The translations under genes were made by a program, and so were the position numbers. DNA of 64,000 nucleotides. Origin: UBA6136 sp041178325 (GTDB lineage: Bacteria; Pseudomonadota; Gammaproteobacteria; Methylococcales; Methylococcaceae). The stretch covers positions 47,474 through 111,473 of the forward strand of contig JBEGVN010000036.1 of assembly GCA_041178325.1 (NCBI GenBank), given 5' to 3'. This document shows positions 42,171 to 51,630 of the stretch, in pieces. The notes below the pieces were generated by a model, which worked only from the letters and a program-made list of their open reading frames with translations, did no database searches and was not told the origin of the DNA. Numbering within the stretch: position 1 is the first letter of the stretch; each line of letters opens with the position of its first letter.

Positions 42171-43679
42171 ATGTGTGGTATTGCCGGTATCGTTTCGACT
42201 CAGGAAGTGAATCAGGAACTCTATGAGGCCCTGACCGTCCTTCAGCACCGGGGGCAGGATGCTGCCGGTATCGTCACCTGCGAGCGTGATCGTTTCCACC
42301 TTCGAAAGGGGAGCGGGCTGGTTCGCGATGTGTTCCATACCCGGCACATGATGAACCTCCGGGGGACCATGGGTATCGGTCATGTCCGTTATCCAACCGC
42401 CGGTTGCACGAGTTCCTCGGAGGCTCAGCCCTTCTATGTGAACTCGCCCTATGGGATTACTCTGGCGCACAACGGCAACCTGACGAATGCAGAGACTTTG
42501 AAGCGTGAGCTCTTTGTTCAGGATCAACGCCACCTCAATACAGATTCAGATTCCGAGGTTCTGCTCAATGTTTTCGCGCATGAGCTGCATGAACTTGGAA
42601 AACTTCGGATCAGCCCGGAAGATGTCTTTCAGGCCGTGAAGGGCGTTCATGAGCGCTGCCGTGGTGCCTACAGTGTGGTGGCCATGATCACGGGATTTGG
42701 GGTGCTCGCATTTCGGGATCCCCATGGGATCCGTCCTCTCGTCTATGGCGAAAGAAAAACCGAGGAAGGCACGGATTTCATGTTTGCCTCCGAAAATGTC
42801 GCCCTGGATGTGCTCGGCTTCAACACAATTCGCAATGTGGATCCGGGCGAAGCGATCTTCATTGAGCGCGATGGCACCGTGCATTCCATGCAGTGCGCTA
42901 AAAATTCGATTCTCTCGCCCTGTATCTTCGAATACGTGTATTTTGCGCGCCCGGATTCGATTCTGGATGATGTATCGGTCTATCGGGCCCGCCGCCGCAT
43001 GGGCGACAAGCTGGCTGACAAGATTCAGCGCTTGCGTCCCGATCACGATATTGATGTCGTGATTCCCATCCCCGATACGAGTCGGACGTCGGCCTTGCAG
43101 CTCGCAAACAAGCTGGGAATCAAATACCGCGAAGGCTTTATCAAGAATCGCTATATCGGTCGCACCTTCATCATGCCCGGGCAACAGCTCCGGCGGAAAT
43201 CGGTGCGCCAGAAGTTGAATGCGATTGGCATGGATTTCAAGGATCGCAATGTTCTTTTGGTGGATGACTCCATCGTACGTGGAACGACTTCCGAGCAGAT
43301 CATTCAGATGGCCCGGGATGCCGGTGCAAGAAAAGTGTATTTCGCTTCAGCGGCACCTCCAGTGCGCTACCCCAATGTCTATGGCATCGATATGCCTGCA
43401 GCCAATGAGTTGATTGCACATGGCCGTACCGAGGCTGAAATCGAAAAGGCCCTGGGCTGCGACTGGTTGATCTATCAGGATCTGGAAGATCTCATCGCTG
43501 CGGTTCGCCGGGGCAATCCGGAAATCAATGAATTCGATACCTCCTGTTTTGACGGACGCTATGTGACCGGTGATGTCGATCAGGCGTATCTGGATCGGCT
43601 TTCCAATCATCGAAACGACAAGGCCAAGTCGACCCGCGAGGGTACCGACAACATTATCGGTCTTCACAACTCAGGTTGA
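42171..43679 (+). CDS. purF: Amidophosphoribosyltransferase
   Basis: First committed step of purine synthesis, making phosphoribosylamine from PRPP and glutamine. The 502-residue enzyme begins MCGIAGIVS with the nucleophile Cys2 unmasked (no propeptide), then the glutaminase domain with RYPTAG and AHNGNLTNA. The phosphoribosyltransferase domain has the PRPP motif VLLVDDSIVRGTT. It is of the non-Fe-S type. The stop overlaps the metZ start (TGATG). Confidence 0.96.
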   Translation: MCGIAGIVSTQEVNQELYEALTVLQHRGQDAAGIVTCERDRFHLRKGSGLVRDVFHTRHMMNLRGTMGIGHVRYPTAGCTSSSEAQPFYVNSPYGITLAHNGNLTNAETLKRELFVQDQRHLNTDSDSEVLLNVFAHELHELGKLRISPEDVFQAVKGVHERCRGAYSVVAMITGFGVLAFRDPHGIRPLVYGERKTEEGTDFMFASENVALDVLGFNTIRNVDPGEAIFIERDGTVHSMQCAKNSILSPCIFEYVYFARPDSILDDVSVYRARRRMGDKLADKIQRLRPDHDIDVVIPIPDTSRTSALQLANKLGIKYREGFIKNRYIGRTFIMPGQQLRRKSVRQKLNAIGMDFKDRNVLLVDDSIVRGTTSEQIIQMARDAGARKVYFASAAPPVRYPNVYGIDMPAANELIAHGRTEAEIEKALGCDWLIYQDLEDLIAAVRRGNPEINEFDTSCFDGRYVTGDVDQAYLDRLSNHRNDKAKSTREGTDNIIGLHNSG

Positions 43680-44884
43680 TGAATCCATTGAGCGACAACG
43701 ACGACATTTTTGACTGGTCTCAACTCGATCCTGAGACGCAGGCAATTCGGATTGGCCATCGGAGAACCCCAGAAGGGGAGCACTGCGAACCGATTTTCAC
43801 CACATCAAGCTATGTGTTTGGAAGCGCTCAGGACGCCGCCGATCGCTTTACCGGAAAGGTGCCGGGAAATATCTACTCGCGCTTCACTAACCCCACCGTT
43901 CGGGCTTTTGAAGAGCGCCTTGCGGCTTTGGAGGGCGGTGAGCGCTGTATTGCGGTCGGTTCCGGGATGGCAGCCATTGCCACCATGGCCTTTGGGCTAT
44001 TGAAAGCTGGGGACCATGTGGTGTGTTCCCGCGGTGTTTTTGGAAATACCGTACTTTTGTTCCAGAACTTCCTCGGTAAATTCGGGGTCGAGACCACCTT
44101 CGTGGACCTCGTCGATCCCAAGGCCTGGGAGGCGGCCATTCGTCCCAACACCCGACTTCTTTTTGCCGAGACGCCTTCGAACCCCATCACCGAGGTTGCG
44201 GATATCGGCCTTCTGGCAAGGATGGCACACGACCATGGGGCATTGCTGGCGATTGACAATTGTTTTTGTACCTCGGTTCTCCAAAAGCCACTCGCTCTCG
44301 GCGCCGATCTTGTCATCCATTCTGCCACCAAGTATCTCGATGGTCAGGGACGCTGTGTGGGCGGCGCGATTGTCGGGGGACATGAGCTTTTGGAAAAAAG
44401 TATCTACCCCTTCCTCAGGACTGGTGGTCCCTCGATGAGTCCTTTCAACGCCTGGGTGTTCCTCAAGGGACTTGAGACCTTGGGCCTGCGCATGCGGGCG
44501 CACAGTGAAAATGCCTTTAAGCTGGCTCAGTGGCTTGAAGCACAGTCCTGGATCAAGCGCGTGAACTACCCCTGGCTGGCCTCACACCCACAGCACGCAC
44601 TCGTACGCCGCCAACAAACGGCAGGGGGCGGTATAGTCAGTTTTGAAGTGGAAGGGGGGCGTGATGCGGCCTGGCGTCTCATTGATTCAACGCGACTTCT
44701 TTCGATTACCGCGAATCTTGGCGATGTGAAAACCACCATTACCCATCCTGCAACGACCACGCATGGGCGTCTGACGGAGGCGGAGCGAGAATCGGCCGGT
44801 ATTCGCGAGGGGTTGATTCGCATCGCCGTTGGACTTGAAGCTTTCAATGACATTCGGGATGACCTGGCTCGCGGAGCTCCCTGA
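43679..44884 (+). CDS. metZ: O-succinylhomoserine sulfhydrylase
   Basis: PLP enzyme that makes homocysteine directly from O-succinylhomoserine and sulfide, a one-step route in methionine synthesis. The 401-residue protein has the PLP lysine in HSATKYLDGQGR, the conserved GMAAIATM and SRFTNPTVRAFEE substrate-binding segments, and the C-terminal VGLE..DI end. ATG 43679 overlaps the purF stop. It links this cluster to the sulfur genes earlier in the window, since sulfide is the shared substrate. Cystathionine gamma-synthase is the near alternative. Confidence 0.93.
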   Translation: MNPLSDNDDIFDWSQLDPETQAIRIGHRRTPEGEHCEPIFTTSSYVFGSAQDAADRFTGKVPGNIYSRFTNPTVRAFEERLAALEGGERCIAVGSGMAAIATMAFGLLKAGDHVVCSRGVFGNTVLLFQNFLGKFGVETTFVDLVDPKAWEAAIRPNTRLLFAETPSNPITEVADIGLLARMAHDHGALLAIDNCFCTSVLQKPLALGADLVIHSATKYLDGQGRCVGGAIVGGHELLEKSIYPFLRTGGPSMSPFNAWVFLKGLETLGLRMRAHSENAFKLAQWLEAQSWIKRVNYPWLASHPQHALVRRQQTAGGGIVSFEVEGGRDAAWRLIDSTRLLSITANLGDVKTTITHPATTTHGRLTEAERESAGIREGLIRIAVGLEAFNDIRDDLARGAP

Positions 44885-44927
44885 ACGGTTGTCGTTCTAT
44901 CGAATTTAAAACGCGTTTATAGGGTTT

Positions 44928-46283
44928 ATGAAAGTTACGATTTTTGGTTCGGGTTATGTGGGTCTGGTTACCGGCGCCTGCCTTGCCGAGGTCGGCAATG
45001 ATGTCATATGCGTCGATATTGACCAGGGCAAGATTGATCGCCTGAATAATGGGGATGTCCCGATTCATGAGCCGGGTCTTGATGCCGTGATTGAGCGGAA
45101 CCGTCAGGCGGGCCGACTTCATTTCACCACGGATATCGATGAGGGCGTTCGCCATGGCCTTTTCCAGTTCATTGCGGTAGGAACGCCACCTGATGAAGAT
45201 GGTTCGGCTGACCTCCAGTACGTGACCGCGGTCGCACGCTCCATCGGAGAACGGATGGCGGACTACCGTATTGTTGTGAACAAGTCGACCGTACCCGTCG
45301 GAACTGCGGATCTGGTAAGGCAGACCATTCAGGCCGCCCTTTTAAAGCGGCAGTCAACAATCGAGTTCGATGTGGTCTCGAATCCGGAGTTTCTCAAGGA
45401 AGGGGCTGCGATCGATGACTTCATGAAGCCGGACCGCATTGTGGTCGGCACGGATAATCCGAGGACGACAGAACTTCTTCGAGCCCTCTACGCGCCGTTT
45501 AACCGTAACCATGATCGCATGGTCTGTATGGACATTCGTTCTGCAGAGCTCACCAAATATGCGGCCAATGCCATGTTGGCCACCAAGATCAGTTTCATGA
45601 ATGAGCTGGCCAATCTGGCCGAGCGTCTGGGTGCTGATATCGAGCAGGTGCGCGTTGGGATCGGTTCGGATCCCCGCATTGGTTACCACTTCATTTACCC
45701 CGGGTGCGGTTACGGTGGCTCCTGCTTCCCCAAGGACGTCAAAGCTCTGGAGCGGACTGCACGGGATGTCGACTATTCGGCCCAGCTCCTTAAAGCGGTC
45801 GAGGACGTTAATGAGCGGCAAAAATCCCGACTTTTTGAAAAGGTGGATCGCTACTTCTCGGGAGATCTTAAGGGTAAGACCTTTGCCGTCTGGGGGCTGG
45901 CTTTCAAGCCCAATACGGATGACATGCGTGAAGCCTCCAGCCGGACCTTGATGGAGCATCTTTGGGCCCACGGTGCCAAGGTCAGGGCATTTGATCCGGT
46001 GGCGATGGAGGAGACTCAACGCATCTATGGCCTAAGGGACGATTTGATCTTGGTCGGCTCGCCGGATGAGGCGCTGGTGGGCGCCTCAGGACTGATTATC
46101 GTTACCGAGTGGAATGTCTTTAGAAGCCCTGACTTTGAAAAGATTCGTTCAACTTTGGCAAAACCAGTGATCTTTGATGGCCGGAATCTCTACGATCCGC
46201 TGCTTCTCAAGGGCCTTGGGATCGACTACTTCGGCATCGGTCGCGGCGAGTCCATTCACCGGCCTCAAACGCCTAAACGTTGA
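44928..46283 (+). CDS. ugd: UDP-glucose 6-dehydrogenase
   Basis: Oxidises UDP-glucose twice to UDP-glucuronate for exopolysaccharide or lipopolysaccharide. The 451-residue protein starts MKVTIFGSGYVGLVTGACLAE with the NAD fold, and the catalytic cysteine is in GYGGSCFPKD. The C-terminal domain (GKTFAVWGLAFKPNTDDMREA) is normal. It is followed by a small membrane protein, whose TTG start overlaps the stop. It is about 4 kb from the rhamnose genes on the opposite strand, so surface sugar genes are near one another. Confidence 0.95.
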   Translation: MKVTIFGSGYVGLVTGACLAEVGNDVICVDIDQGKIDRLNNGDVPIHEPGLDAVIERNRQAGRLHFTTDIDEGVRHGLFQFIAVGTPPDEDGSADLQYVTAVARSIGERMADYRIVVNKSTVPVGTADLVRQTIQAALLKRQSTIEFDVVSNPEFLKEGAAIDDFMKPDRIVVGTDNPRTTELLRALYAPFNRNHDRMVCMDIRSAELTKYAANAMLATKISFMNELANLAERLGADIEQVRVGIGSDPRIGYHFIYPGCGYGGSCFPKDVKALERTARDVDYSAQLLKAVEDVNERQKSRLFEKVDRYFSGDLKGKTFAVWGLAFKPNTDDMREASSRTLMEHLWAHGAKVRAFDPVAMEETQRIYGLRDDLILVGSPDEALVGASGLIIVTEWNVFRSPDFEKIRSTLAKPVIFDGRNLYDPLLLKGLGIDYFGIGRGESIHRPQTPKR

Positions 46284-46603
46284 GGATTGAGAGGGCTTCC
46301 GCGCTGAATGAGGCCGAGGCGGCGCGTTGGGAGAAGGTAAGAAGCCTCGGGAAATCACGCTACATCTGGACGCAGGGCGTTTTGCGCTGGGGTGGTGTGA
46401 TGTTTGCGTTTTCCCTGGGGCTCTTCCAGCATGCCCACTACGGTGCTGTATTCAGTTTTGAAGGTCGCTGGGACGTTCGGTTTTTGATGGCGCTTTTAAC
46501 CTGGATTTTTGTCGGTCACGGTTATGGCCGATCGTCTTGGAATCGCATGGAAGAGCGATACCAAAACTATCTTTCACTTAAGGGGCGTACCCGATTATTC
46601 TAA
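46280..46603 (+). CDS. Small two-segment membrane protein
   Basis: A 107-residue protein with a charged N-terminal 30 residues, two hydrophobic segments (about 36-52 and 67-81) and a basic C-terminus ending GRTRLF. The TTG start overlaps the TGA of ugd, which suggests translational coupling. I recognise no named family; similar two-segment inner-membrane proteins are frequently annotated as hypothetical. An ATG start with a ribosome binding site is absent, so the exact N-terminus is uncertain. It converges on dnaE with 39 bp between. Confidence 0.65.
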   Translation: MRIERASALNEAEAARWEKVRSLGKSRYIWTQGVLRWGGVMFAFSLGLFQHAHYGAVFSFEGRWDVRFLMALLTWIFVGHGYGRSSWNRMEERYQNYLSLKGRTRLF

Positions 46604-46642
46604 TCGGATATCTTCTCTTATAGACCCTAGTGAGCCGCGTCA

Positions 46643-49600
46643 CTAATCAAAGCGCAGCCGCACCGATTCCTCGCCATACTGCTCGCTCAGTGCGTTGAGC
46701 AGGGCTTCGTTCGGAAGAACACGCCAAGGTTCGCCCAGCTGAACCACGGCTCGAGCAGAATCGAGATGCCGCTCGATAAAGACAGGACATTCTCCACCGC
46801 GGTAAGGCTCGAGGGTATCCTTGAGTGTTGTCACCCAAGCAGGGGCTGCCTCGGTCCAACGAATTTGAAGCCGTTTGGCGAAACGCGCACGCGCTTCTCC
46901 AATCCGCAGCAGGTTATCTGCACTGAGCCTGAGTTGCCCTGCAAAATCATCCCAGCTGAGTCCGCCTTCTACCACGACCAGCTTATCCTTGACGACGTAT
47001 TCACGGAAACGTTCATAGGCTTCGGAGAACAACGCGACCTCAATGCGCCCGGTGCGATCATCCAACGTCATAAAGGCCATGCGCTTCCCGTTTTTGTTTT
47101 GCTTCATGCGAAGTTCAACAATGAGTCCAGCGACGACGACACGGGTTTCCTGTCGGCGGCCATAGCCCATCTCGGGCATGCCGCTTCGATCATGGCGCTC
47201 CGCAAGAGGTCCCAAACGGTCGGTGATGAAGGGAGTAATTGCAGCTTCATGTCGGGTAATCGGATGCCCGGTGAGGTAAAGGCCCAGGGTTAATTTTTCC
47301 TGTGCCAGCCGCTCATCTTCGGTCCAGCTCTCAACAACCGGTGCCACTGAACCCGAATGAGGCGGATCGTGGATATCCGAAAGTCCAAAGAGATCAAACT
47401 GTCCAGTTTCCGCCATGAGGCCATGTTGCTCGGCCGCCTTGAGGGCATCGGTCAGCTCGGCGAGGTGTTGGGCACGGTTCGGATGGAAGCTGTCGAGTGC
47501 GCCCCCGCGAATCATGGCTTCAAGCACGCGGCGGTTGGCTTTTCGGGTGTCGATGCGCCGACAAAGATCCTTGAGGTCGCTGAAGGGCCCGTTCTTTTCC
47601 CGCTCATCGAGAATTTCACGGATGGCACTTTCACCGACACCTTTGATGGCACCCAATCCATATTGAATGCTCTGATCTGATTCCGCACGGAACCTGAACG
47701 TTGATCGGTTGATGTCCGGGGGACGCACTTCGAGGCGCATCTGCCGGCACTCTTCGATGAAGACCACGACCTTGTCGGTCTTGTCCATATCCGATGAGAG
47801 GACCGCAGCCATGAAAGCCGAGGGATAATGAGCTTTCAGCCAGGCTGTCTGATAAGACACCAGCGCATAGGCTGCGGAATGGGATTTGTTGAAGCCGTAG
47901 CCTGCAAACTTCTCCATCAGGTCGAAGATGTAACCGGAAATTCTGTCTTCAATGCCCAACGCAGTGGAGCCTGAGACAAAGATTTCCCGCTGTTTGGCCA
48001 TTTCTTCGGGCTTCTTTTTGCCCATGGCGCGGCGCAGCAGGTCGGCGCCCCCGAGCGTATAGCCCGCCATGTCCTGAGCGATCTTCATGACCTGCTCCTG
48101 GTACACGATGACCCCGTTGGTGGGCTTCAGGATGGGTTCAAGGATCGGATGCGGATACTCCGCCTTTTGTTTGCCATGCTTGACGTTGATGTAGTCGTCA
48201 ACCATTCCAGACTGAAGGGGGCCGGGGCGGAAAAGGGCGACCAGAGCAATGATGTCTTCAAAGCAGTCCGGGCGAAGCCGTTTGATCAGGTCTTTCATGC
48301 CCCGGGATTCGAGCTGGAATACAGCCGTCGTCTGGCAGCTTTTGAGGAGCTCGTAGGTCTTCGGGTCGTCGAGTGGGATCAGCGAGATGTCGATGGGGGG
48401 TTCATCAGTCTTTGCCCTTTCGGCATTGATGGTTTCAAGAGCCCAATCAATGATGGTGAGGGTTCGTAGGCCCAGAAAGTCGAACTTCACCAGTCCCACG
48501 GCTTCAACGTCATCCTTATCATATTGGGTGACGAGATTGTCGCCGCCGGCTTCGCAGTAGAGCGGGCAGAAATCTGTGAGGTCCGATGGGGCAATGACGA
48601 CACCACCCGCATGCTTGCCCGCATTTCGGGTTAAGCCTTCGAGTGACATCGCAAGATCGATGAGTGCCTTGACCTCTTCGTCGGATTCATAGGTCTTGCG
48701 AAGATCCTCGCTGTCCGTCAGGGCCTTTTCCAGCGTCATGCCCAACTCAAATGGAATCAGCTTGGCAATCCGATCTACGAATCCATAGGGGTGACCTAGG
48801 ACTCGACCAACATCGCGAACGACGGCCTTGGCCGCCATGCTGCCGTAGGTGATGATCTGAGAAACGCGATCCCGACCATAAGTCCGGGCGACGTAGTCGA
48901 TGACTTCATCGCGTCGCTCCATGCAGAAGTCGACATCGAAGTCGGGCATCGAGACACGTTCGGGATTGAGGAACCGTTCGAATAGCAGTTCAAATTCAAT
49001 CGGATCAAGGTCGGTGATTTTGAGCGCATACGCGACAAGGGATCCTGCGCCGGAGCCACGGCCGGGACCCACGGGAATGCCCTGGCTTTTGGCCCACTGG
49101 ATGAAGTCAGCAACGATCAGGAAGTAGCCGGGGAAATCCATTTGGTTGATGACCCCGACCTCAAGCTCCAGGCGCTCGCGGTAAAGCTGGGTGTTCTCTT
49201 CGAGAGTTCCAGCACCCACGGGAGGCTTTTTGGCCAATCGCTCATCCAGCCCCTCCCGAGAAACCTTTGCAAAATATTCAGCGACCGTAAGGCCATCAGG
49301 AATAGGGAATTGGGGAAGAAAATTTTGCCCCAGAGTCAGCTTGAGATTGCATCGGATCGCGATTCCGACCGTATTGGCAAGGGCTTCGGGGAGATCGGCA
49401 AAGAGTTCAGCCATGGCGGCTTCGCTCTTGAGGTACTGCTCCTCGGTGTAATCCTTGGGACGCCGGGGATCCTCAAGAACCCGACCCTGGTGAATACAGA
49501 CCCGCGCCTCGTGGGCCTCAAACTCTGAAGGTTCAAGAAAGCGAACATCATTGGTCGCAACCAGGGGGATCCCGAGTGTGGAAGAAATCTCCACAGCGCC

Positions 49601-50176
49601 TGCGATCCAGGTTTCTTCCTGAGGCCTCCGGGTTCTCTGCACTTCGAGATAGAAGCGATCCCCGAAAACGGTTTGCCAATGGGCGGCGATGCGCTGCGCC
49701 TCGGCGTGGTTGCCTGAAACCACGTGACGTGCAATTTGGCCCTGTCTTGGACCTGAAAGGGCGATCAGTCCCGCGTTCTCCTGTTCCAGCCATTCGGCTC
49801 GAATTTGTGGCTGGCCCTGATGCTGATTCTCACGGAAAGCCTTTGAGAGGAGCCGAGAGAGGGTGCGATAGCCTTGTGCATCCTGAACAAAGAGCGTCAT
49901 CGCGTAGGGGTTTTGAAGCTCCTCAGGGTGGGTCACGAGGACATCGGCTCCTGCTATGGGTTTGATGCCTGCAGACTGCGCATTTTTGTAGAACTTGACG
50001 ATGGCAAAGAGATTGTTGTGGTCGGTAACGGCGACAGCCGGCATACCCAGATCGGATGTTCTCTTGACCAGCGCCTTGACATCGACCAGCCCATCGACCA
50101 GCGAATATTCCGTATGAACCCTAAGGTGAATGAAGCCGGGGACCGGGGGCAACGAGGGACTCGCCGATACGTTCAC
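46643..50176 (-). CDS. dnaE: DNA polymerase III alpha subunit
   Basis: Main replicative polymerase, 1177 residues. The PHP domain starts FIHLRVHTEYSLVDGLV; the polymerase core has the catalytic DVDF (PDFDVDF) aspartates and GPGRGSGAGSLVAYAL; HhH and OB-fold domains follow near the C-terminus (VVAGLIVELRMKQNKNGKRMAFMTLDD). The start is GTG 50176 overlapping the rfbD TGA (GTGA), which couples dnaE translation to a rhamnose gene; this is unusual, since dnaE often sits with accA or lpxB. No other start fits the conserved N-terminus. Confidence 0.97.
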   Translation of the reverse strand: MNVSASPSLPPVPGFIHLRVHTEYSLVDGLVDVKALVKRTSDLGMPAVAVTDHNNLFAIVKFYKNAQSAGIKPIAGADVLVTHPEELQNPYAMTLFVQDAQGYRTLSRLLSKAFRENQHQGQPQIRAEWLEQENAGLIALSGPRQGQIARHVVSGNHAEAQRIAAHWQTVFGDRFYLEVQRTRRPQEETWIAGAVEISSTLGIPLVATNDVRFLEPSEFEAHEARVCIHQGRVLEDPRRPKDYTEEQYLKSEAAMAELFADLPEALANTVGIAIRCNLKLTLGQNFLPQFPIPDGLTVAEYFAKVSREGLDERLAKKPPVGAGTLEENTQLYRERLELEVGVINQMDFPGYFLIVADFIQWAKSQGIPVGPGRGSGAGSLVAYALKITDLDPIEFELLFERFLNPERVSMPDFDVDFCMERRDEVIDYVARTYGRDRVSQIITYGSMAAKAVVRDVGRVLGHPYGFVDRIAKLIPFELGMTLEKALTDSEDLRKTYESDEEVKALIDLAMSLEGLTRNAGKHAGGVVIAPSDLTDFCPLYCEAGGDNLVTQYDKDDVEAVGLVKFDFLGLRTLTIIDWALETINAERAKTDEPPIDISLIPLDDPKTYELLKSCQTTAVFQLESRGMKDLIKRLRPDCFEDIIALVALFRPGPLQSGMVDDYINVKHGKQKAEYPHPILEPILKPTNGVIVYQEQVMKIAQDMAGYTLGGADLLRRAMGKKKPEEMAKQREIFVSGSTALGIEDRISGYIFDLMEKFAGYGFNKSHSAAYALVSYQTAWLKAHYPSAFMAAVLSSDMDKTDKVVVFIEECRQMRLEVRPPDINRSTFRFRAESDQSIQYGLGAIKGVGESAIREILDEREKNGPFSDLKDLCRRIDTRKANRRVLEAMIRGGALDSFHPNRAQHLAELTDALKAAEQHGLMAETGQFDLFGLSDIHDPPHSGSVAPVVESWTEDERLAQEKLTLGLYLTGHPITRHEAAITPFITDRLGPLAERHDRSGMPEMGYGRRQETRVVVAGLIVELRMKQNKNGKRMAFMTLDDRTGRIEVALFSEAYERFREYVVKDKLVVVEGGLSWDDFAGQLRLSADNLLRIGEARARFAKRLQIRWTEAAPAWVTTLKDTLEPYRGGECPVFIERHLDSARAVVQLGEPWRVLPNEALLNALSEQYGEESVRLRFD

Positions 50177-51075
50177 GCGGGTTTCGTCTCAAGGCAAAGG
50201 GCCAGAGACTCTTCCCAAGACGGGAGGCGAAGGCCAAAGGCCTCCGAGAGGCGCTGATTGTCGAGAACGGAGTAGGACGGCCTTCGGGCTGGCGTCGGAT
50301 ACTCTTCGGTTGTGATGGCGCGTAGGGTCGCTGCTGAGTTCGGCAGGTGACCGCCCCGTATTCCGAGGGCACGAATGCTTTCGGCAAATCCAAACCACGT
50401 GGTCGTTCCTCCACAGGTCAGATGGTAGGTGCCCGAGCGCTCTCCAAGCTCCATTCGGCCTTCCTTAAGGGAGAGGGCGATCATCAGGGTCGTCGCCTCA
50501 GCAATCATGCGGCTCCAGGTCGGGGCGCCAAACTGGTCATTCACGACGCCGAGGGACTCGCGTTCCGCCATGAGTCGCAGCATCGTCTTCAGAAAATTCT
50601 GTCCGTGAAGACCATAGACCCAGGCGGTTCTCAAGATCAGGTGAGGGATCCCGGCACCTCGAATGGCCTCCTCGCCCTGAAGCTTGCTCCTTGCATAGAC
50701 CCCATCGGGCCCGGACGGATCAGTCTCACGATAGGGAGCATGGGACTTCCCATCAAAGACATAATCGGTTGAATAGTGGATCAGGGGAATCTTTAGTTCC
50801 CGGCAGGCAAAGGCCAGCGCTTCGACAGCGTGCGCATTGACCGTGAACGCGGTCTCAGGCTCTGATTCTGCGCGGTCAACCTGAGTATAAGCAGCTGCAT
50901 TCACAATCACATCAGGCTGAGCTTCAAGGACCGCAGGCGCGATGGTATCGGGGTTCAGTAAATCTAGAGGGGGCTGCGTGCTCCGGCTTCTGGGGATTAC
51001 CTGGCCCAAGCAGGCGAGGGATCGTTGCAATTCATGCGCGACCTGTCCACTCTGGCCGACCAGAAGGATGCGCAT
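50173..51075 (-). CDS. rfbD: dTDP-4-dehydrorhamnose reductase
   Basis: Last step of dTDP-L-rhamnose synthesis. The 300-residue SDR enzyme has GQSGQVAHEL as its NAD(P) loop, the catalytic pair Tyr/Lys in YARSKLQGEE, and an SDYVFDG-type segment (STDYVFDGKSHAPY) that is distinctive for RfbD. It follows rfbC after three bases and overlaps dnaE at its 3' end. No glycosyltransferase is nearby, so rhamnose must be used by genes elsewhere. Confidence 0.95.
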   Translation of the reverse strand: MRILLVGQSGQVAHELQRSLACLGQVIPRSRSTQPPLDLLNPDTIAPAVLEAQPDVIVNAAAYTQVDRAESEPETAFTVNAHAVEALAFACRELKIPLIHYSTDYVFDGKSHAPYRETDPSGPDGVYARSKLQGEEAIRGAGIPHLILRTAWVYGLHGQNFLKTMLRLMAERESLGVVNDQFGAPTWSRMIAEATTLMIALSLKEGRMELGERSGTYHLTCGGTTTWFGFAESIRALGIRGGHLPNSAATLRAITTEEYPTPARRPSYSVLDNQRLSEAFGLRLPSWEESLALCLETKPA

Positions 51076-51078
51076 GGG

Positions 51079-51630
51079 TTACCAGACCGCCAGAGACTCG
51101 CGACTGAAGGCGCTGAGGGGAATGCCTTCCCGATCTTTGGCCGAAAGTTCAGGGTCTTGTATGGGCCATTGAATGCCGATAGCGGGATCATTCCATTGCA
51201 GGCTGAATTCGGCCGAAGGGTTGTAGAAATCAGTACATTTATAGGCAAAGAGGGCAAACTCGCTGGTCACACAAAATCCATGCGCAAAGCCTTCGGGAAC
51301 AAAAAGCTGCAGATGATTTTCCGCAGACAGGGTCTCGCCATACCATTGGCCGAAAGTCGGGGAATCAGTGCGGACATCCACTGCCACATCGAAAACTTCG
51401 CCCTCAAGGACATAGACCAGCTTGCCTTGGGGTCTGGGGTTTTGGAAGTGAAGTCCCCGAAGAATGCCGCGCCTTGAGTAAGAGAGATTGTCCTGGACAA
51501 AATGGCGATCAAGGCCGGCTTCGGTGTAGCGTCTGAGGTTCCAGGTTTCCTGGAAGAATCCACGGGCATCACCAAAAACGTCAGGCCGGATCTTCAGGAG
51601 GCCCGGCAAAGGAGTGGATTCGATAATCAA
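51079..51630 (-). CDS. rfbC: dTDP-4-dehydrorhamnose 3,5-epimerase
   Basis: Double epimerase of the rhamnose pathway, 183 residues, cupin fold. Seen are the early FGDARGFFQETWN, the active-site HFVQDNLSYSRRGILRGLHFQ with the catalytic His, and VYVLEGEVFDVAVDVR; the PEGFAHGFCV segment follows. It overlaps rfbA by four bases (ATGA) and precedes rfbD by three, so it is in the middle of a tight rfbBACD unit. Confidence 0.95.
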   Translation of the reverse strand: MIIESTPLPGLLKIRPDVFGDARGFFQETWNLRRYTEAGLDRHFVQDNLSYSRRGILRGLHFQNPRPQGKLVYVLEGEVFDVAVDVRTDSPTFGQWYGETLSAENHLQLFVPEGFAHGFCVTSEFALFAYKCTDFYNPSAEFSLQWNDPAIGIQWPIQDPELSAKDREGIPLSAFSRESLAVW

